Of a DNA stretch of 64,000 nucleotides, positions 12,686 to 26,083 are shown one piece after another. Where the stretch lies: the NCBI GenBank assembly GCA_008638375.1, contig CM018031.1, forward strand, positions 13,074,062 to 13,138,061. The letters run 5' to 3'. The number at the start of each line of letters is the position of its first letter. The first letter of the stretch is position 1. The stretch is from Nyssa sinensis (lineage: Eukaryota > Streptophyta > Magnoliopsida > Cornales > Nyssaceae). The position numbers and the translations under genes were made by a program. A model generated the notes under the pieces. That model saw only the letters and a program-made list of their open reading frames with translations, was not told the DNA's origin and did not search any database.

Positions 12686-14690
12686 ATAATATAAATGAGA
12701 TAAAAAAAAAAAATCTTAAAACTAATTTATATAATATAATTTATTGATAAATATAGTGTAAATAAGGATTAAGAAAATTTATAATATATAAATAAAGAAG
12801 GATCGGGATAAGATGATTATCTATTTACTCCATTTATGAATATCCCATTAGAAATGTTATAGGACGAACAAATTGTTATCTCGCCTTGTAATGGTTCTAT
12901 TAAACCCACTAGAGAGTTCATCTCCAATGAAAAGATGGATACACTATAAATAAAGATATGAATATCAAAATATTATTCTTTAAATTGTTGATATAGTTGA
13001 ACATGTGTGTAATGTCAAGTGTGTGCTCGAGTTAAGGCCAAGGAAATTTGAGAAATGGGTCGAATCTCTCTGTTGAGGAAGCTAAAGAGAGCAAATATTT
13101 TTAAGAGTTAGATGAATACTCACGTCAATAAATTATTACTGTACATATACACATAACTTGTCATCTAGTGATTAGAATTGAACGAAATCATTTAATATTT
13201 TTCCAACTAAAGAAAGCTGAAATCATCTAATATTTTTCCAGCTAAAGAAAGCTGCAAAGTCCGGAGGAAGAATTGACATCTATTCAGAGTTTGATGAGTT
13301 TGTTCAAAGATTATACAATTCCACACTCTTACCTTAATGGCAAGGAGTGCAAGAAGTTTAAAGGATAAATTATTTAAACTTTCTCTAAAATTTATGAAAT
13401 TATATTTTTTAAAGTTTTAAAAATTATACTGATTTTTTTATTTAAAAAATTATAAATACTTTCCAATTAACTATTATCAAAATAACAAAATTACTCATTT
13501 CATATTTTTTTATACAATTTTTCAAATTGACTACTTTTTTCATTGTTTTCTATTTTCAAATAAATATTGATTAAAACATTAAATTTAATTCTATATAAAA
13601 TAAAAATAAGTTATTTACTTTAAATGTACTTTTAGATAAAATAAAAATTTCTTTAAAAAAAGTTTAAGAAAATTAGTCAAAATTAAAAAAATGTAAAATA
13701 AATTATGAAATGAATTTTGTTATTTAAAAAAAAAATGATCAGATTATTTGTAATTAATCGATAAAAATAAGAGATATGAATATAATTTAAAAAAAAAAAT
13801 CAGTCTAATTATAAGAAATCAAGAGAAAGGTTAGCTTAATTTACCCTAAGTTTTAATTGCTGGTATTCTGTTGGTGAATAGTTTTTTTCCCATTTCTAGG
13901 AAAAAGCAATTCTGCTATTCTATCCTCAATTAGAAGAACAGTGTTTTATGGCTCAAATTTCAATGTCCAGACGAAAGCAGGCCATTGATTGCTATTTCAA
14001 TGCCCAGACAAAAGCAGGCCATTGAGTGCTTGAGGCTATAGTATTACGCTTGTCTGAGCATGAGGTGCGAGAGTTGGGAGAAATTTGTGATCAAAGCTTC
14101 ATCTGATGCTCCAGTTAAAAATAATTCAATGTTCTAGTTTCTTTCAAGTTACAAGAATTACTTGCTAAAGAAAAAAAAAGTTTCAAGAATTGATTGTAGG
14201 CCAGCAACTGAGAGCGAAAATCATGACAATTTCAATCTGAAGATCCTATAAATTGAACTGGTTGATGATCACGCAAATTTTCAGATTTGTCAACCATGAA
14301 CTTGGAACACAGAAAATCATTTGAGGCCATTTTTGTGCAATATTGATCTCATGGAGGTAAGAATGTTTGAGCTTTGTTTTGTTTTTCCCCCTCTTCGCTG
14401 CGTTAAAGGTACATATCTACTTTGCTCAACTGGTTGCTGCTTCTAATACAATGGCATAGTTAAACTTGAAGAGAGCGACTTTCTTGCAGGGACTTCCTGT
14501 TCAGTACTAGATCTTACAACTCTGCAATTGATTCATATTTGTCATTGTGGAGATTCTGATAAACAATCTGCCAAAACTAAGATATCAATTTGAGAACTGG
14601 AAGCATTAATTTCCTGAGTTCCAAAATTACATTGATATGATCTGCCAAGAGGAAATTTTATAATGAGAAGACAAAATATAATGCTTATAT
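12686..14690. other. Intergenic with two short direct duplications; possible orphan exon
   Basis: The sequence is AT-rich. A 35-bp segment is duplicated at about 13183 and 13218 (core atatttttccaactaaagaa). The second copy ends in ttttccag and leads into an open stretch, 13245-13336 on plus, that reads KAAKSGGRIDIYSEFDEFVQ and continues to a stop. That stretch looks exon-like, but I do not recognise the family. A second direct duplication (gcccagacaaaagcaggcca and its variant) lies at about 13962-14022. Confidence 0.35.
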
Positions 14691-14859
14691 ACAGACATAA
14701 CATATAAACTATAATAAACTTAACAATGCTTTATCTTTATATCTTCAGAGAAATGTAACTTGACCCTAAAAGATAAAAGAAAATCTGGGAAGCAGAATCG
14801 TATCAACTTGGTGGCATGAACCCTTATGTAGCATAGATCAATAACATTAAAACAGATTC

Positions 14860-15310
14860 TGACTTCTTCATAAAAAACACTTCCACCTTCATATGGCTTC
14901 AAGAAACTTTGTGCCCCTGTAAATTAGACAAAAATCAGGTTCTTACCCGCTTATGTTGGAACTAGTGAATTCCAATCTCAGAAAGTTTGCCTGTTAACTG
15001 GGAAGTGATTTGTCTCCTCATGCATTCCTGCTCCAAGAAAGTTGTCTCTTACTGAAAGCAGTGTTAACTGTTAAGGCAACTTCTCTCATGGTCATTCTAT
15101 CTCTTGGGCTTGCTGCTGAACATTTAACTCCAACTTGAAGGCATTAGAATCAAGCATTCGATCTGTTTACTCGTCAAGCTACTAGAACGTTCAATTTTCA
15201 TTTTCCTTTCTTCTATATTCTCATATAGAAGGATTCATCCACAATCACCATAACTCGTCCAGGCAATGCCATTTTAGCAAACGTGTGAAGGTTGAAATTG
15301 TCCTGGGGGT
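14860..15310 (-). pseudogene. Fragment of LRR receptor kinase: 3' end of kinase domain only
   Basis: The minus strand at about 15240-15310 matches the kinase-tail sequence of the neighbouring copies (FNLHTFAKMALPG and VMVIVD). 15000-15180 is a heavily decayed match to the rest of exon 2. The last short exon and 3' flank (about 14693-14925) align with the corresponding part of the next copy about 700 bp to the right. No LRR or N-lobe sequence precedes it. It looks like a partial tandem duplication of the 3' end that then decayed. It cannot encode a kinase. Confidence 0.75.
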
Positions 15311-15686
15311 CTTCTTGATCGTCACACAACAATTTACATTAAGAATTTCTTACATGGAAAGATAATACATAGTAATGCTCGCAGACATGGATTATAAGCT
15401 ATAAACAACTTAACTAAGCTTTATCGCAATTACGTAGAGAAACATAACTTAAAGCTCCGAAAAACAAAAAATCTAGAAACATAATTAGATCAACTTATCT
15501 AGGAAACATAACTTAAACCTAGTGTAGTATAGATGCAGTAATGCCAAGCAGATAATGGCTTCTCCACTAAGAGCTTCCACCTTCACACGGCTTCAAGAAA
15601 ACTTGAGTTCTTGTGAAATAGACAAATATCAGGCTATTACCCCTCTAATTTGTCAGCACCTTTTGTTTATATGAATATCAAAAATT

Positions 15687-18585
15687 TCACCAGTTAACTG
15701 GGCTGCGAAGTTCCTCTTCATGCATTTCAATTCCAAAAAATTTGTCTCTAATTAATAGCAATTCCAAGGTAACCTCTCTCGTGTTCATTCTGTCTCTTGG
15801 AGATTCAGCTGAACATTTAACTCCAACTTTGAGTACAGAAATCAAGCATCCAATCTGTTCACTTGTCCAGCTGCTCAAGCTTTCAATAAGGTTTTCTGCT
15901 GCTCCTGTTTTCCCATGCAAAATTGATTGGTCCACAATCTCCATACTTGTCCTGGCAATACCATTTTAGCAAACTTGTGAAGGTTCAGATCATCTTTGAA
16001 TAGTTCATCAGTTGGTCTTCTTCCAGTGAAGATCTCCAACAAGAGTATGCCATAGCTGTACACATCTCCTTGGGTAGATACCTGACCATCCATGCCATAC
16101 TCTGCAATTCACGGAACTCCAGCTCATACTGTCAGATGGTTGTATCAAGATTAATCTTTCATAAAACATAATGAAACTGAAAAATTGGACTACTTGAAAG
16201 TCAATATGTTATCATAGTATAAATATTATTAATTCAGGCACCTCTGTTTCAATGACTAGAGAACCACTGATGAATAACGAGAAATTCCCTTTATTGCAAC
16301 AGGTAAAGAAAATGATTAAATTTCTGGGGAGGACAGCAATTTGAAAAATGTTACCTGGTGCAGCATACCCAATAGTTCCGCTAATTGCAAGTGAGCTGAA
16401 TTGATTCAAAGTAGCATCTTTACTCGATTTTGAAAGAAGCCTGGCCAAGCCAAAATCACTTACAGGAGCAGTCAGATCATTGTCAAGAAGAACATTGCTT
16501 GGCTTTAGATCACAGTGAATGACAGGTGTTTGGCAGTGATGGTGAAGATAATGCAGAGCAGAAGCCACATCTATTGCAATGTTTATTCTTTGGAGAAAAC
16601 TTAAAATTTTCAGCAGTTTCCATTCATCTTCTGGATGCAGCCACATCTCCAAGCTCCCATTCTGCATGAACTCATACGCTAAAGCTTTGAAATCATTGCC
16701 CTCAAAATCAGAACTTTAGCAAGCAGTTAACACCTTAACAAGATTTCGATGCCGAATATTCCTCAAAGCTTGGCATTCGGCCATGAAACTCTTGGAAGCG
16801 GCTTGCTGTTTAGGGTTGAGTACCTTAACTGCTACAGTTTGCATTGAGGAGCTCCTCATAAGAAACCTTTGGGTAAAAGGGTCCAAAAGAAGGTGTTGAA
16901 AGAGGCTTCTTTGACTTCCTTATCCAGCATAAAGAAATGGACGAAACCACTAAAGCCATGATTATGAACAAAGTGACACTGACTATCACCGAGATTAGCT
17001 TCAAGTAATTATGCTTTCTGGTCTTCTTAGATTGTTGCACAGAGCATGCTTGCAATTGTTCAGATATTCTGGAATTTGGCCAGACAAATTGTTGCGGGAA
17101 AGATCTAAATATTTCATACCTTTCAACTCATTCAAGGAATGGTTCCTTGAAAGAAGTTACCCTGCATATAGAGCTATTCCAAGGCCATACAACTCCCTAA
17201 TGTGCTTGGTATCTCACCTGATAGTTTGTCATTTGAAATGTCCAGTGCTACAAGATTTTTCAAATTTCCAACCTCTGGTAGCAGAAAACCGGTGAAGGAG
17301 TTGTCTGACAAGTTAAGGATAACAGAAAGAGATGAAAGCCCAATGAGTTGAAAGGGTATGGTTCCGTTAAATTTATTATGAGAAAGATCTACCTATCGCA
17401 GACTTTGACAGTTACCCATAATTGCAGGTATATTCCCCTCTAGATTATTATTATTATAATACAGTTCACTCAATTGAGTGAGGTTACATTAGGAAGCCGG
17501 GATTGGCCCTGTCAATCGGTTTCCTTTCAAAGACAGTCCTGACAATTTTAAAAAGTGTTCCAAATGAAGTAGGAATACTACCTGTGAAAAGGTTATGCTG
17601 CATGCATAGGTTCATCAAGTTGAAAAGGTTTGCGATCCCTGTAGGAATGGTTCCACCAATTCTATTTTCTCCAAGTGTCAGCCATGACATTTGGGTTGAG
17701 AGATTGGTTATTGAGGTGGGCAATTCACTTACATAGGTTCATCAAGTTAAATTTTGTAGGTTTCCAAAACTCGTAGGTATGTTTCCTGTGAAGTTGTTTA
17801 CAGGGAGATCAAGATGTTGAAGATCCGAAGCATTGGAAAATGAAACCAGAATGGGTCCGGTGAATTTATTTTTTCCCAAATAAAGAACTTGAAGATTTGG
17901 AAGAACAAGGCCAATATCTGGCCGGAGGTTACCGTGAAATTTGTTCAGAGACAAAGTCAGCATTTTCAGGGAAGAGAGGTTGTAAAGTGGAGGAGGAAAT
18001 GCACCAGAAAGATTATTTACTTCCACTAGGAAATATGTCACATTTTTCATTTGGGCTATTTTTTTGGGGATTTCTCCCTCCAAGTTGGTATCCTTTCTCA
18101 ATATGTTAGTGAAAGCTGTTGGAGAGACGAAAGGTTTCCAATAGAAGCTGGTATCCTTCCTGAAAGATTGTTGTTGTTGACAAATAGTGTCAAAGGCTTT
18201 GACAAAGAGCCGAGTTCATTAGGAATTTGTTGCTTGAAATTGTTGTGATCAAGCGCAAGATTTTTGAGATTGGAACAATGAGACAGATTGCTTGGAATGT
18301 CAACTTCTGATCCTTTAGGTCCAAGCCAGTGACCCTTTGGTGTTTGTGGCCACATGTGACCCCAGTCCACTGGCAGAATTGGATGGAACCATTCCAAGAG
18401 GCCAAGACTCCAAGAGAATAACCAGCCATTTGGGACTTGAACTCGAGCAATGCAAGTTTGTCAGTTTCATTTCCAAGTGTGGCTGCTGAAACTGATGCTG
18501 GAACTGAAAAGTTCATGTTCAGAAGAATGATGGCAAGCAAAGTTAAGGGGAAGAATAGGTTTAAACTTGTAAGGGGAAGCTCCAT
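15687..18585 (-). pseudogene. LRR-XII receptor-like kinase pseudogene
   Basis: A full-length but broken relative of the receptor kinase at 22579-26083. It starts with a signal peptide and the LRR N-cap ([14 protein letters not shown], then [20 protein letters not shown]). It runs through LRRs spread over several reading frames, a membrane segment (about 16925-17000), and a kinase domain with [20 protein letters not shown] and a non-RD catalytic loop. Breaks seen: several frameshifts and missing repeats in the LRR region, a deletion removing the Gly-rich loop between EELLNA and the AVKVL lysine strand, an in-frame TAA near 16718 after VLTAC, and a one-base loss near 15946 before MEIVDQS. The exon 1/exon 2 intron (about 16108-16355) is retained with its splice sites. 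Confidence 0.9.
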
Positions 18586-20548
18586 TTAGGATGGATGAAG
18601 TAGTTGCTCAGAGGAAAGGGAAGATGGGCAAAGGGTGTTGCATGTACATGTATATCTAGATAATGAACTCAACAACAATTTCAAATGAATTACAATTCGA
18701 AAGATTAAAATACACTTTGCTTACAATTTCAAAAGAGTTAGATAATTGGTCCCTTCTATAAACTATACAATTGCATAGAAATGACTCGATCTTTTGTTGT
18801 GACTGAAAAAAGAAAAAGAAAATTCAGCTCTTGATATTTTATGGACTGAGTCAATAAAAGAAAAAAAGAAAAGAAAAGAAGAAAGATATCCTAGAAGTAT
18901 GGATTACTCTCATCTAATTATCCTAAAACATTATTCCAAAAGTAATTTCCCAAATGACATGACATCATGAAATGGAAATGATAACTTCCTTTTGAAAAAA
19001 ACTTTTGGAACTGATAATTTTATTGGAAAAAGAGTATCAACAGGAATAAAAAAATTGTTTGCTTCATTAAATTCACAAATTCAGATGGTAGCAAGTGAAA
19101 TCTCATACCATGAACTTAATTTTCAACTGTTATCTTACGTTATCTCTGGCCAGTTTTCAATTACTAGCGTCAAATCATGAAGATCAGCTCCAAGTGACTT
19201 AGGAAGCATGGTGCACTACTGTACATGTTTCTTCTAGTCAAAGGAAATTTTCTTCCTATACTAAATTTTACTCTCTGTATGTACCTGCCTCCAAAACTCT
19301 GAAATCTTTAAAAAACTTTGCTTCCGTAAGCAATGTCACTGGCAATGACAATGCACTACCTCATAATACTACTTTATATATGTATTGGCATATATATATA
19401 TATATATATATATATTCATTAGGTTCATCTGGTTCTTCGGTTTTCTCCAAATTGTTTTCAACATGAAGTTATCCATTATTTTTGGAAGTCATGTTCTCGG
19501 CTTCTGTCACTGATATCAGCTCACAACTGCTCTATGGTTTCACAGCCTCTCAGTAAAACAATTGTTTCATCTAATTATCGCGTTAACTATGTCACCTGTG
19601 GTGGTAGTTCAGTTGGAGACTGATCAAGTTAACCATCTCTATAGCTATTTTTTACACTTCAGCTCAAACAAGTTGGATAGAGCCAACTAAACCTTGACCT
19701 GCCAAACAAATTGGGAACTGTTCTTGATATTGTAAATTTTTTTTTGCTGTAAAGGAATTAACTTGGTTTCAAATCATGCAGAGGAGCCTCATACAGGCAT
19801 CACAAGTTGAGGAAGGTGATGTGAGAGAAATCTTGTGACTTGTGACGTGTAAGTGTGTGTGTGTTTTTTGTTTCTAAGTTGACTAGGCCATAGGCTTATA
19901 TCCAATTCAAGAATCCACTTTAAATTCGTTTTAACAATAAAAAGAAAAGAAAAAAAGGAAAGAAATCTTCCTTGAATCTAAGTTTCTTCCAATTCCCCCC
20001 TCCCCCCTTCTACAACTTAAGTAAATTCAGAAAATTCTTAACCATGTTTCCACAAAATCTCTGATGAACAGTCATCCTGGGAGTCTCATTTTGGGCATGG
20101 TGTGGGAGGCTGGTGCTAGCATTTAACTTAAAACATGACCTTTGAAAACATAAGCAACGTGGTCTGGAAAATGATTGGTGATGATCAGCTGGAAAACCCA
20201 TATGAAAACAATGTGAGGCCAAAATCATAGTTACAAGAGAATAAACACTTCTAGATATATAAATTGATTTTTTTAAACAAAAGATCAAGAAATTGGGGGA
20301 GAAATGAAAACCCAAGGAATATTTATGTCAAATGGATTAAAAAGGAGTTAGAAACCTGGTAGAATTCTCAATTACTTGAGTATTATGAGTATATCAAGTC
20401 TGGAAGCAAGTTTTTTGGAAAAAAAATAAAAATTCTTAAGGCATTGACTCTAGGGAAGAGAGTTTATTGTGACTGCGTGAAACTTGCGGAGCATGCCCCA
20501 ATCTACTTCAGCTGGCCTTGATGAGTTGACACATAATTAACATTTGCC

Positions 20549-20622
20549 ACAAGATAAAGTAAGATTTGGGTTGAAAAAACACAGGACAAGATAAAGTAAG
20601 ATTTGGGTTGAAAAAACACAGG
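20549..20622. repeat. Perfect 37-bp tandem duplication
   Basis: The two units are adjacent and identical, each beginning acaagataaagtaagatttg. Perfect identity implies a recent local duplication, or possibly an assembly artefact. Confidence 0.95.
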
Positions 20623-20629
20623 ACAATAT

Positions 20630-20737
20630 GAAATACACGTAAATGCATGTGTGACACACTAAGATTGTAACACGTACGTAGGTAGAAAGAAATTCATCTT
20701 ATTTGGTTTGGAACCAAGCAATGTCCTTTTACTAAAA
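20630..20737. repeat. Dispersed repeat, copy 2 (partner at 9858-9965)
   Basis: It is similar in order and spacing to 9858-9965, with diverged sequence. It follows immediately after the 37-bp tandem duplication. It ends with ggaaccaagcaatgtccttt, where the partner has gaattaaacaatatcc. Confidence 0.5.
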
Positions 20738-22578
20738 CTGTGTGACCTGCCAGTCAAACCTCCGGTTCGATTGAGGCGAACTGCGAGGTTTAGAGAGATT
20801 ACATGCATGTGTAAATTTAGTTATTGGAAGTATTGGAAATTTAGTTATTCTGAAGTGTAAATTTTATACAATTCACATCACATCAAGATTTAACCCATTT
20901 ATTCATTATTGACATTCTTGTAGACAGTCCAAAAACTTGCTGCAAGAACTCAAGGATCTTGACCTACTTGTAGCAGATATCAATTTGAGGAGCATCATTT
21001 TCATGAGAGAGAAATATTTACATCAAAATTTGTGTTTTATTCACCTGAAATCAAAGAAAAACAAGTCCCTTTTTTTCCAGCGAAACATTACTCAGAAAAA
21101 AGATTTCAAGGGATTGAAAGGAAAAGAGGTAAGAAATATAATTTTATCAACATGGTAGCATGTGCATAAACATAGTATAGATACAGAAAAACCTTACATA
21201 TGCATGCTTTATTGGCATTTTTTTCCCATCAAAATTTAGTTGCCAATCAACTATATATAGTTGGTTTATTAGTTGCAGTCTGCAATCCTGGTTGATGTCG
21301 AGTCTTGATATATTGCATTACCAGGGGCCTCATTTTGGTCATATAGCCTCTCTTTAAAAAAAGAAAAAGAAAAAACTGATGCTTTGATGGGGGAACATCA
21401 AATAGTTGAAGCAGCTTCTGTAAATGGGATATTCCTTGGGCAATGTAAGTCTGGAACTGTTGGCATAATTGAACATTTTAAGTTGGAATTTTTAAAGATA
21501 AAGCACATGTGATTCTATATCAACTATCTTCCAAATCTGGGGGAAAGAATAGTGTCTCAGAATTAAGAAAGAATATAAGTGATCCATTAAATTGGTCATA
21601 GCTAAATTGAGGTAAATTCCATTGCCTTGAGTTTCTTTGAGATAATTGTCACCCAAAAACCCAAGAAGGTTTGATCAAAGTTGGATGAGGTAGCATTCAC
21701 AACAATCTTTCTGTGCATGCTAGCATTAGTACATAGATTTTCTGTTGGGATATTGGAACCAAACTCATTGTTTATGGAAGATGCCATGGCTTGTGTTTCT
21801 TATTACTGGTGAATATGAAGAGGGTCACTCCTAAAAATTTAATGTGTCTAGAGTGAAATTATAGAGACAATCATGAATGTAGTTTCCTGAAATATCAAGA
21901 ACTAATGCCAACTCCAGCTTGGCCAAGCAGGAACTAATCTGATAAGTATAGAATATCTGCAATGTCTTTGCAGTACAGATAATTTAACTCAAAACAAAAG
22001 ATATAAAATGAGAGGTGACCCTATGAAGGGTCCTGTGTTAAATCCTTCACATGGAACAAGTATAATTCAATTAAAAAACAAATTTTCAGTTGACAATTAT
22101 CTGCCTACTTAATTTTTTTCCATTCACATCAGTAAAAATTTGGACTTCCACGAAATTAAAGGCCTCTTATTCTGATCCTGTAAATCAAAAACTGGATTGA
22201 TTCTTTTCTCAAGTCCTGCATATGTCACAATGCAGCCAGACTGATTCGACTCGTATTGTTATGAAGTTCCTTGGGAACAAGTTATCAAACTCACAAGTTG
22301 TTTAATCTTCAAGGACAATTTCCCATCTGTCTCCTCATGAATTACTAATAGCAGATATAAACTTCACAAGTGACAATTTCATGTGTCACAAAGGCATTTA
22401 CAACAGCTTGGAATTGTCAATATTACTCTGAAAGGATTTTTGACAATGGGAAAAAATATACACATGCTCATAGTCATAAGCTATACTCAATAAAGCCCCC
22501 ACATACATATATATGGTAAAAGATTATGGAAAGCAAAGAGACAACTTTGCTACATAATTTAGTATAGATACAATGGCA

Positions 22579-25500
22579 TCACAAGGATCTTTCTCCTTCA
22601 CATGGCTCTGAGAAACTTAAGCTCCTGCACACAAGGTATAAGTCAGAGCCCTACTCTTTTTCAGTAATAGCTAAAAAATGCAAATTTTCAAATTTTTACC
22701 TTTCAGCTGGGCTGCCGCTACTCATTCCAGATTGAAGAAGTTTGTCTTTGATTGAAAATAGTTCCAAGGAAACCTCTCTCATGCTCATTCTGTCTCTAGG
22801 GGATTGAGCAGAGCATATAACTCCCAGTTGAATTATAGAAGTCAAGCAATCAAACTGTTGGCCACTACAACCCCCGCCAACAACTGAAGCTACTTTTTTC
22901 TGTTATCTCTTGGCTTTGCAGAGATTGGTCCACAATTTGCATTACGCGCCCTGGCAGAACTGTTTTAGCAAAGTTATGAAGGTTCAAATCATCTTTGAAT
23001 AGTTCATTAGTCGGTCTTTTTCCAGTGAACATCTCCAACAAGAGGATCCCATAGCTGTACACATCTCCATGAGTTGACACCCCACCCCCCATGCCATACT
23101 CTGAATTTTAATGAAAATTCAGACTTATACAACATGAAATTAAAATATTATGCAACTTATTGGGTAATTTAACAGTGATAATAATATAGATTTTTCATAT
23201 TCAATGATCATAGCAACCCTATTCTATGAATGAAGAACCTCGTCCAGTGATTAAAAAAAACGAAGCAAAATAAACCAAAAAATATTGAAAATTAAAGTGC
23301 ACTTTATAAATTTTAGCATTTTTAAAAACTAAGAACAACTATAAATTAGTGTATTAATATTAATAATGGATGTAATTGAAAAGACTAATACCTGGAGCAG
23401 CATAGCCAATAGTTCCCTTAATTCCAGCTGAGCTGAAATGATTTAGAATGGTGTCTTTATTGGAGTTTGAAAGGATCCTTGCCAAGCCAAAATCACTTAC
23501 ATGAGCAGTCAAATCATTGTCAAGAAGAACATTGCTCGGTTTAAGATCACAGTGAACTATAGGGGTTTGACACTGATGATGAAGATAATGCAATGCAGAT
23601 GCCACATCTATCGCAATATTAATTCTTCGGAGAAGATCTAAATTTCTCCATCTTGCTTGTCCTGCTTCTGGATGAAGCCACTGCTCCAAGCTCCCATTTG
23701 GCATGAATTCATATACTAAAGCTTTGAATTCATTTCCCCTGAAATCAGTACTTGAGCAAGCAGTTATAACTTTGACAAGATTTCGGTGCCTTATGTTCTT
23801 CAAGGCTTGGCATTCGGCCATGAAAGTCTTGAAAGCTCCTCGCTGTTGAAGGTTAAGCACCTTAACTGCAACAGCTGTTTCTTCTGGACCTAGAATTCCT
23901 TTATACACAGTGCCAAAATTGCCTGAGCCAATCAAATTTCCCGAAGAGAATCCACCAGTCGCATTGAGGAGCTCTTCGTAGGAAATCTTCTGGAATTCTC
24001 TCCCAAATGAAGATGTGGAAAGAGTTCTCTTCTTCACCTTTCTTGTCCAGTAAACAAAAATCATAAATAGCATGAGAGCTAAGCAAAAAGCAACAATGAT
24101 AATCAGCACTATCAGTTTGAGAGCAGTATGTTTGCTAGGTTTCTTTCTCTCTGGTACAGGACATGGGTGCAGATGCAGCTCTTCAATGCCCCCACAAAGC
24201 TTGCTGTTGCCAAAGACTTCAACTGCACTAGCATTTTTGAAGACTCCATCCACAGGTACCTCACCCTCAAGATTGTTGAAAGACAGATTCAAATATTGCA
24301 AATAAGAAAAATTCACCATATATATCGGAATTTGGCCAGATAAGTTGTTGCTGGAAAGATCTATATATAGAATACCTTCCAATCGACCTAAATCAGGAAT
24401 GGTTCCTCGAAAGAAGTTGGCCTGAAGAGAAAGAGATTGCAATGACAAACAATTCCCTATTTCCCTTGGAATATCACCTGATAATTTGTTGAATGAGAAA
24501 TCTAGTGAAACAAGATATGTCAAGTTTCCAATTTCTGATGGCAAAGAACCAGTCAAAAAGTTATCAGACACAATGAGCTCTTGCAACAAAGTTGAACCAA
24601 AAAGTGGCTTGGGTATGGTGCCATTGAATTTGTTAAGCCAAAGGTGTATGATTTGCAGGTTTGTGCAGCTTCCAAGAGTTGAAGGTATACTTCCTTCTAA
24701 GCTGTTATTATACAAATAAAGTACTGTCAGCATAGTGATGTTTCCAAAGGAAGAGGGTATCTCCCCTGTGAATCTGTTTTCGCCCAACATCAGTACATTC
24801 AAATTTGAAAGCTTCCCAATGGAGTCAGGAATATTTCCTGTCAGCAAGTTTTGCCGGAGGCCAAGTTGAGTTAAGTTAACCAGTCTTGAGATATCTGTAG
24901 GAATGCTTCCAATAATATTATTTCCTTCCATTTGTAGCCATGTCAATTGGGTTGAGAGATTGGTCATTGAATTGGGCAACTCACCTCCAAAAAAATTTTT
25001 GCTCAAGTCCAGTTTTTCTAGCTTGCTGCAATTGGTCAAAGAAGTGATAAAACTCAAATCATCAATCGAACTACTTCCAAGAGAATTTTGTCCAACGTTG
25101 AGCCACATTAAGTTCCGTAGACTTCCAAAACTCATAGGCACACTTCCTGCGAAATTGTTCTTAGGAATATCAAGCTGCCTAAAATTTGAAACATTGGACA
25201 ATGAAACTGGAATATCTCCTGTGAATTGATTTACTCCAAGAATAAGTTCTTGGAGATTTGGAAGATCAAATCCCATATTGGGATTCAAATTACCTGAAAA
25301 ATTATTTTGCTCCAATGCAATGTATTGCAGAGAAGAAAGATTGTAAAGTGAAGGAGGAAACACACCAAAGAAGTTATTTTGTGATACTTCAAAAATTTTC
25401 AGGCTAGTCATTCGGGTGATTGCATCCGGGATTTCTCCCTCCAACTTATTATCAATTAGTCCAAGATTCTGGAGCGAGGAAAGGTTCCCGAAAGAAGCTG

Positions 25501-26083
25501 GGAAACCTCCAGTGAGATAGTTGGTTATGAGAAGTAGTACCTCAAGCTTTGACAAAGAGCCGAGTTCAGAGGGAATTTGCTGAACAAGTTGATTGTACTG
25601 CAGATCAAGAATAATGAGATTGGAACAGTGAGACAAATTGGCTGGAATTTCCCCGCCCAAAGAATTATGGCTCAAGTTCAAACTCCTAAGCCTTAACAGG
25701 CTACCAACGCTCGGGGGGATGACACCGTTGAAGTAGTTGATTGCAAGGTTGAGGGATTGAAGGAAGGAGAGATTTCCTATGTGTGGAGATATGGTTCCAG
25801 TCAATTTCTGCCCATGAAGGTCCAAGCCGGTGACTCTTTGGTGCTTGTGGCCACATCTGACTCCACTCCACTGGCAGAAATTGAGAGAATCATTCCAAGA
25901 AGCCAATGGTCCAAGAGAATTCTGAGTTATTTGGGACTTGAACTCGAGCAATGCAAATTTATCAGTGTCATTTCCTAGTGCGGCAGCGAAAGCAGATTTG
26001 GTATTTGACAATTGCAAGAGCAAGAGGACGACATGGATGGTTTGTGAGAAGAATAGGCTTACAGTCATTAGTGGAAGCTTCAT
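22579..26083 (-). CDS. LRR-XII receptor-like kinase (XA21/EFR-like), kinase tail frameshifted
   Basis: Plasma-membrane pattern-recognition-type receptor kinase, similar to the At3g47570 group. Exon 1 (23392-26083) encodes a signal peptide, the N-cap ([20 protein letters not shown]), about 20 LRRs of the 24-residue plant type (for example [11 protein letters not shown]), a membrane helix near residues 653-677, the Gly loop [11 protein letters not shown] near 719, the lysine in AVKVL and [12 protein letters not shown] near 844. Cys before the catalytic Asp makes it a non-RD kinase, the class tied to innate immunity. Exon 2 (22700-23100) gives [20 protein letters not shown]; exon 3 (22579-22624) is a short tail. 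Six As at 22894-22899 (minus strand) shift the frame after SQEITEK, ending the protein at about 975 residues. One A fewer would give about 1045, with [18 protein letters not shown] restored. It is otherwise intact and is the only possibly working copy of the cluster. Confidence 0.87.

Larger units (their letters stand above)
18586..22578. other. Intergenic spacer between receptor-kinase copies
   Basis: No supported gene. It holds an (AT)n tract (19391-19415), a perfect 37-bp tandem duplication (20549-20585 and 20586-20622), and the second copy of a dispersed repeat (20630-20737). Open frames at 20010-20315 (-), 20937-21158 (+) and 21602-21787 (-) show no recognisable domain. About 22465-22578 resembles the 3' flank of the other kinase copies. 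Confidence 0.45.

Noticed and set aside
24072..25229. Several plus-strand frames under the receptor kinase
   Set aside because: They are shadows of the long LRR exon on minus.
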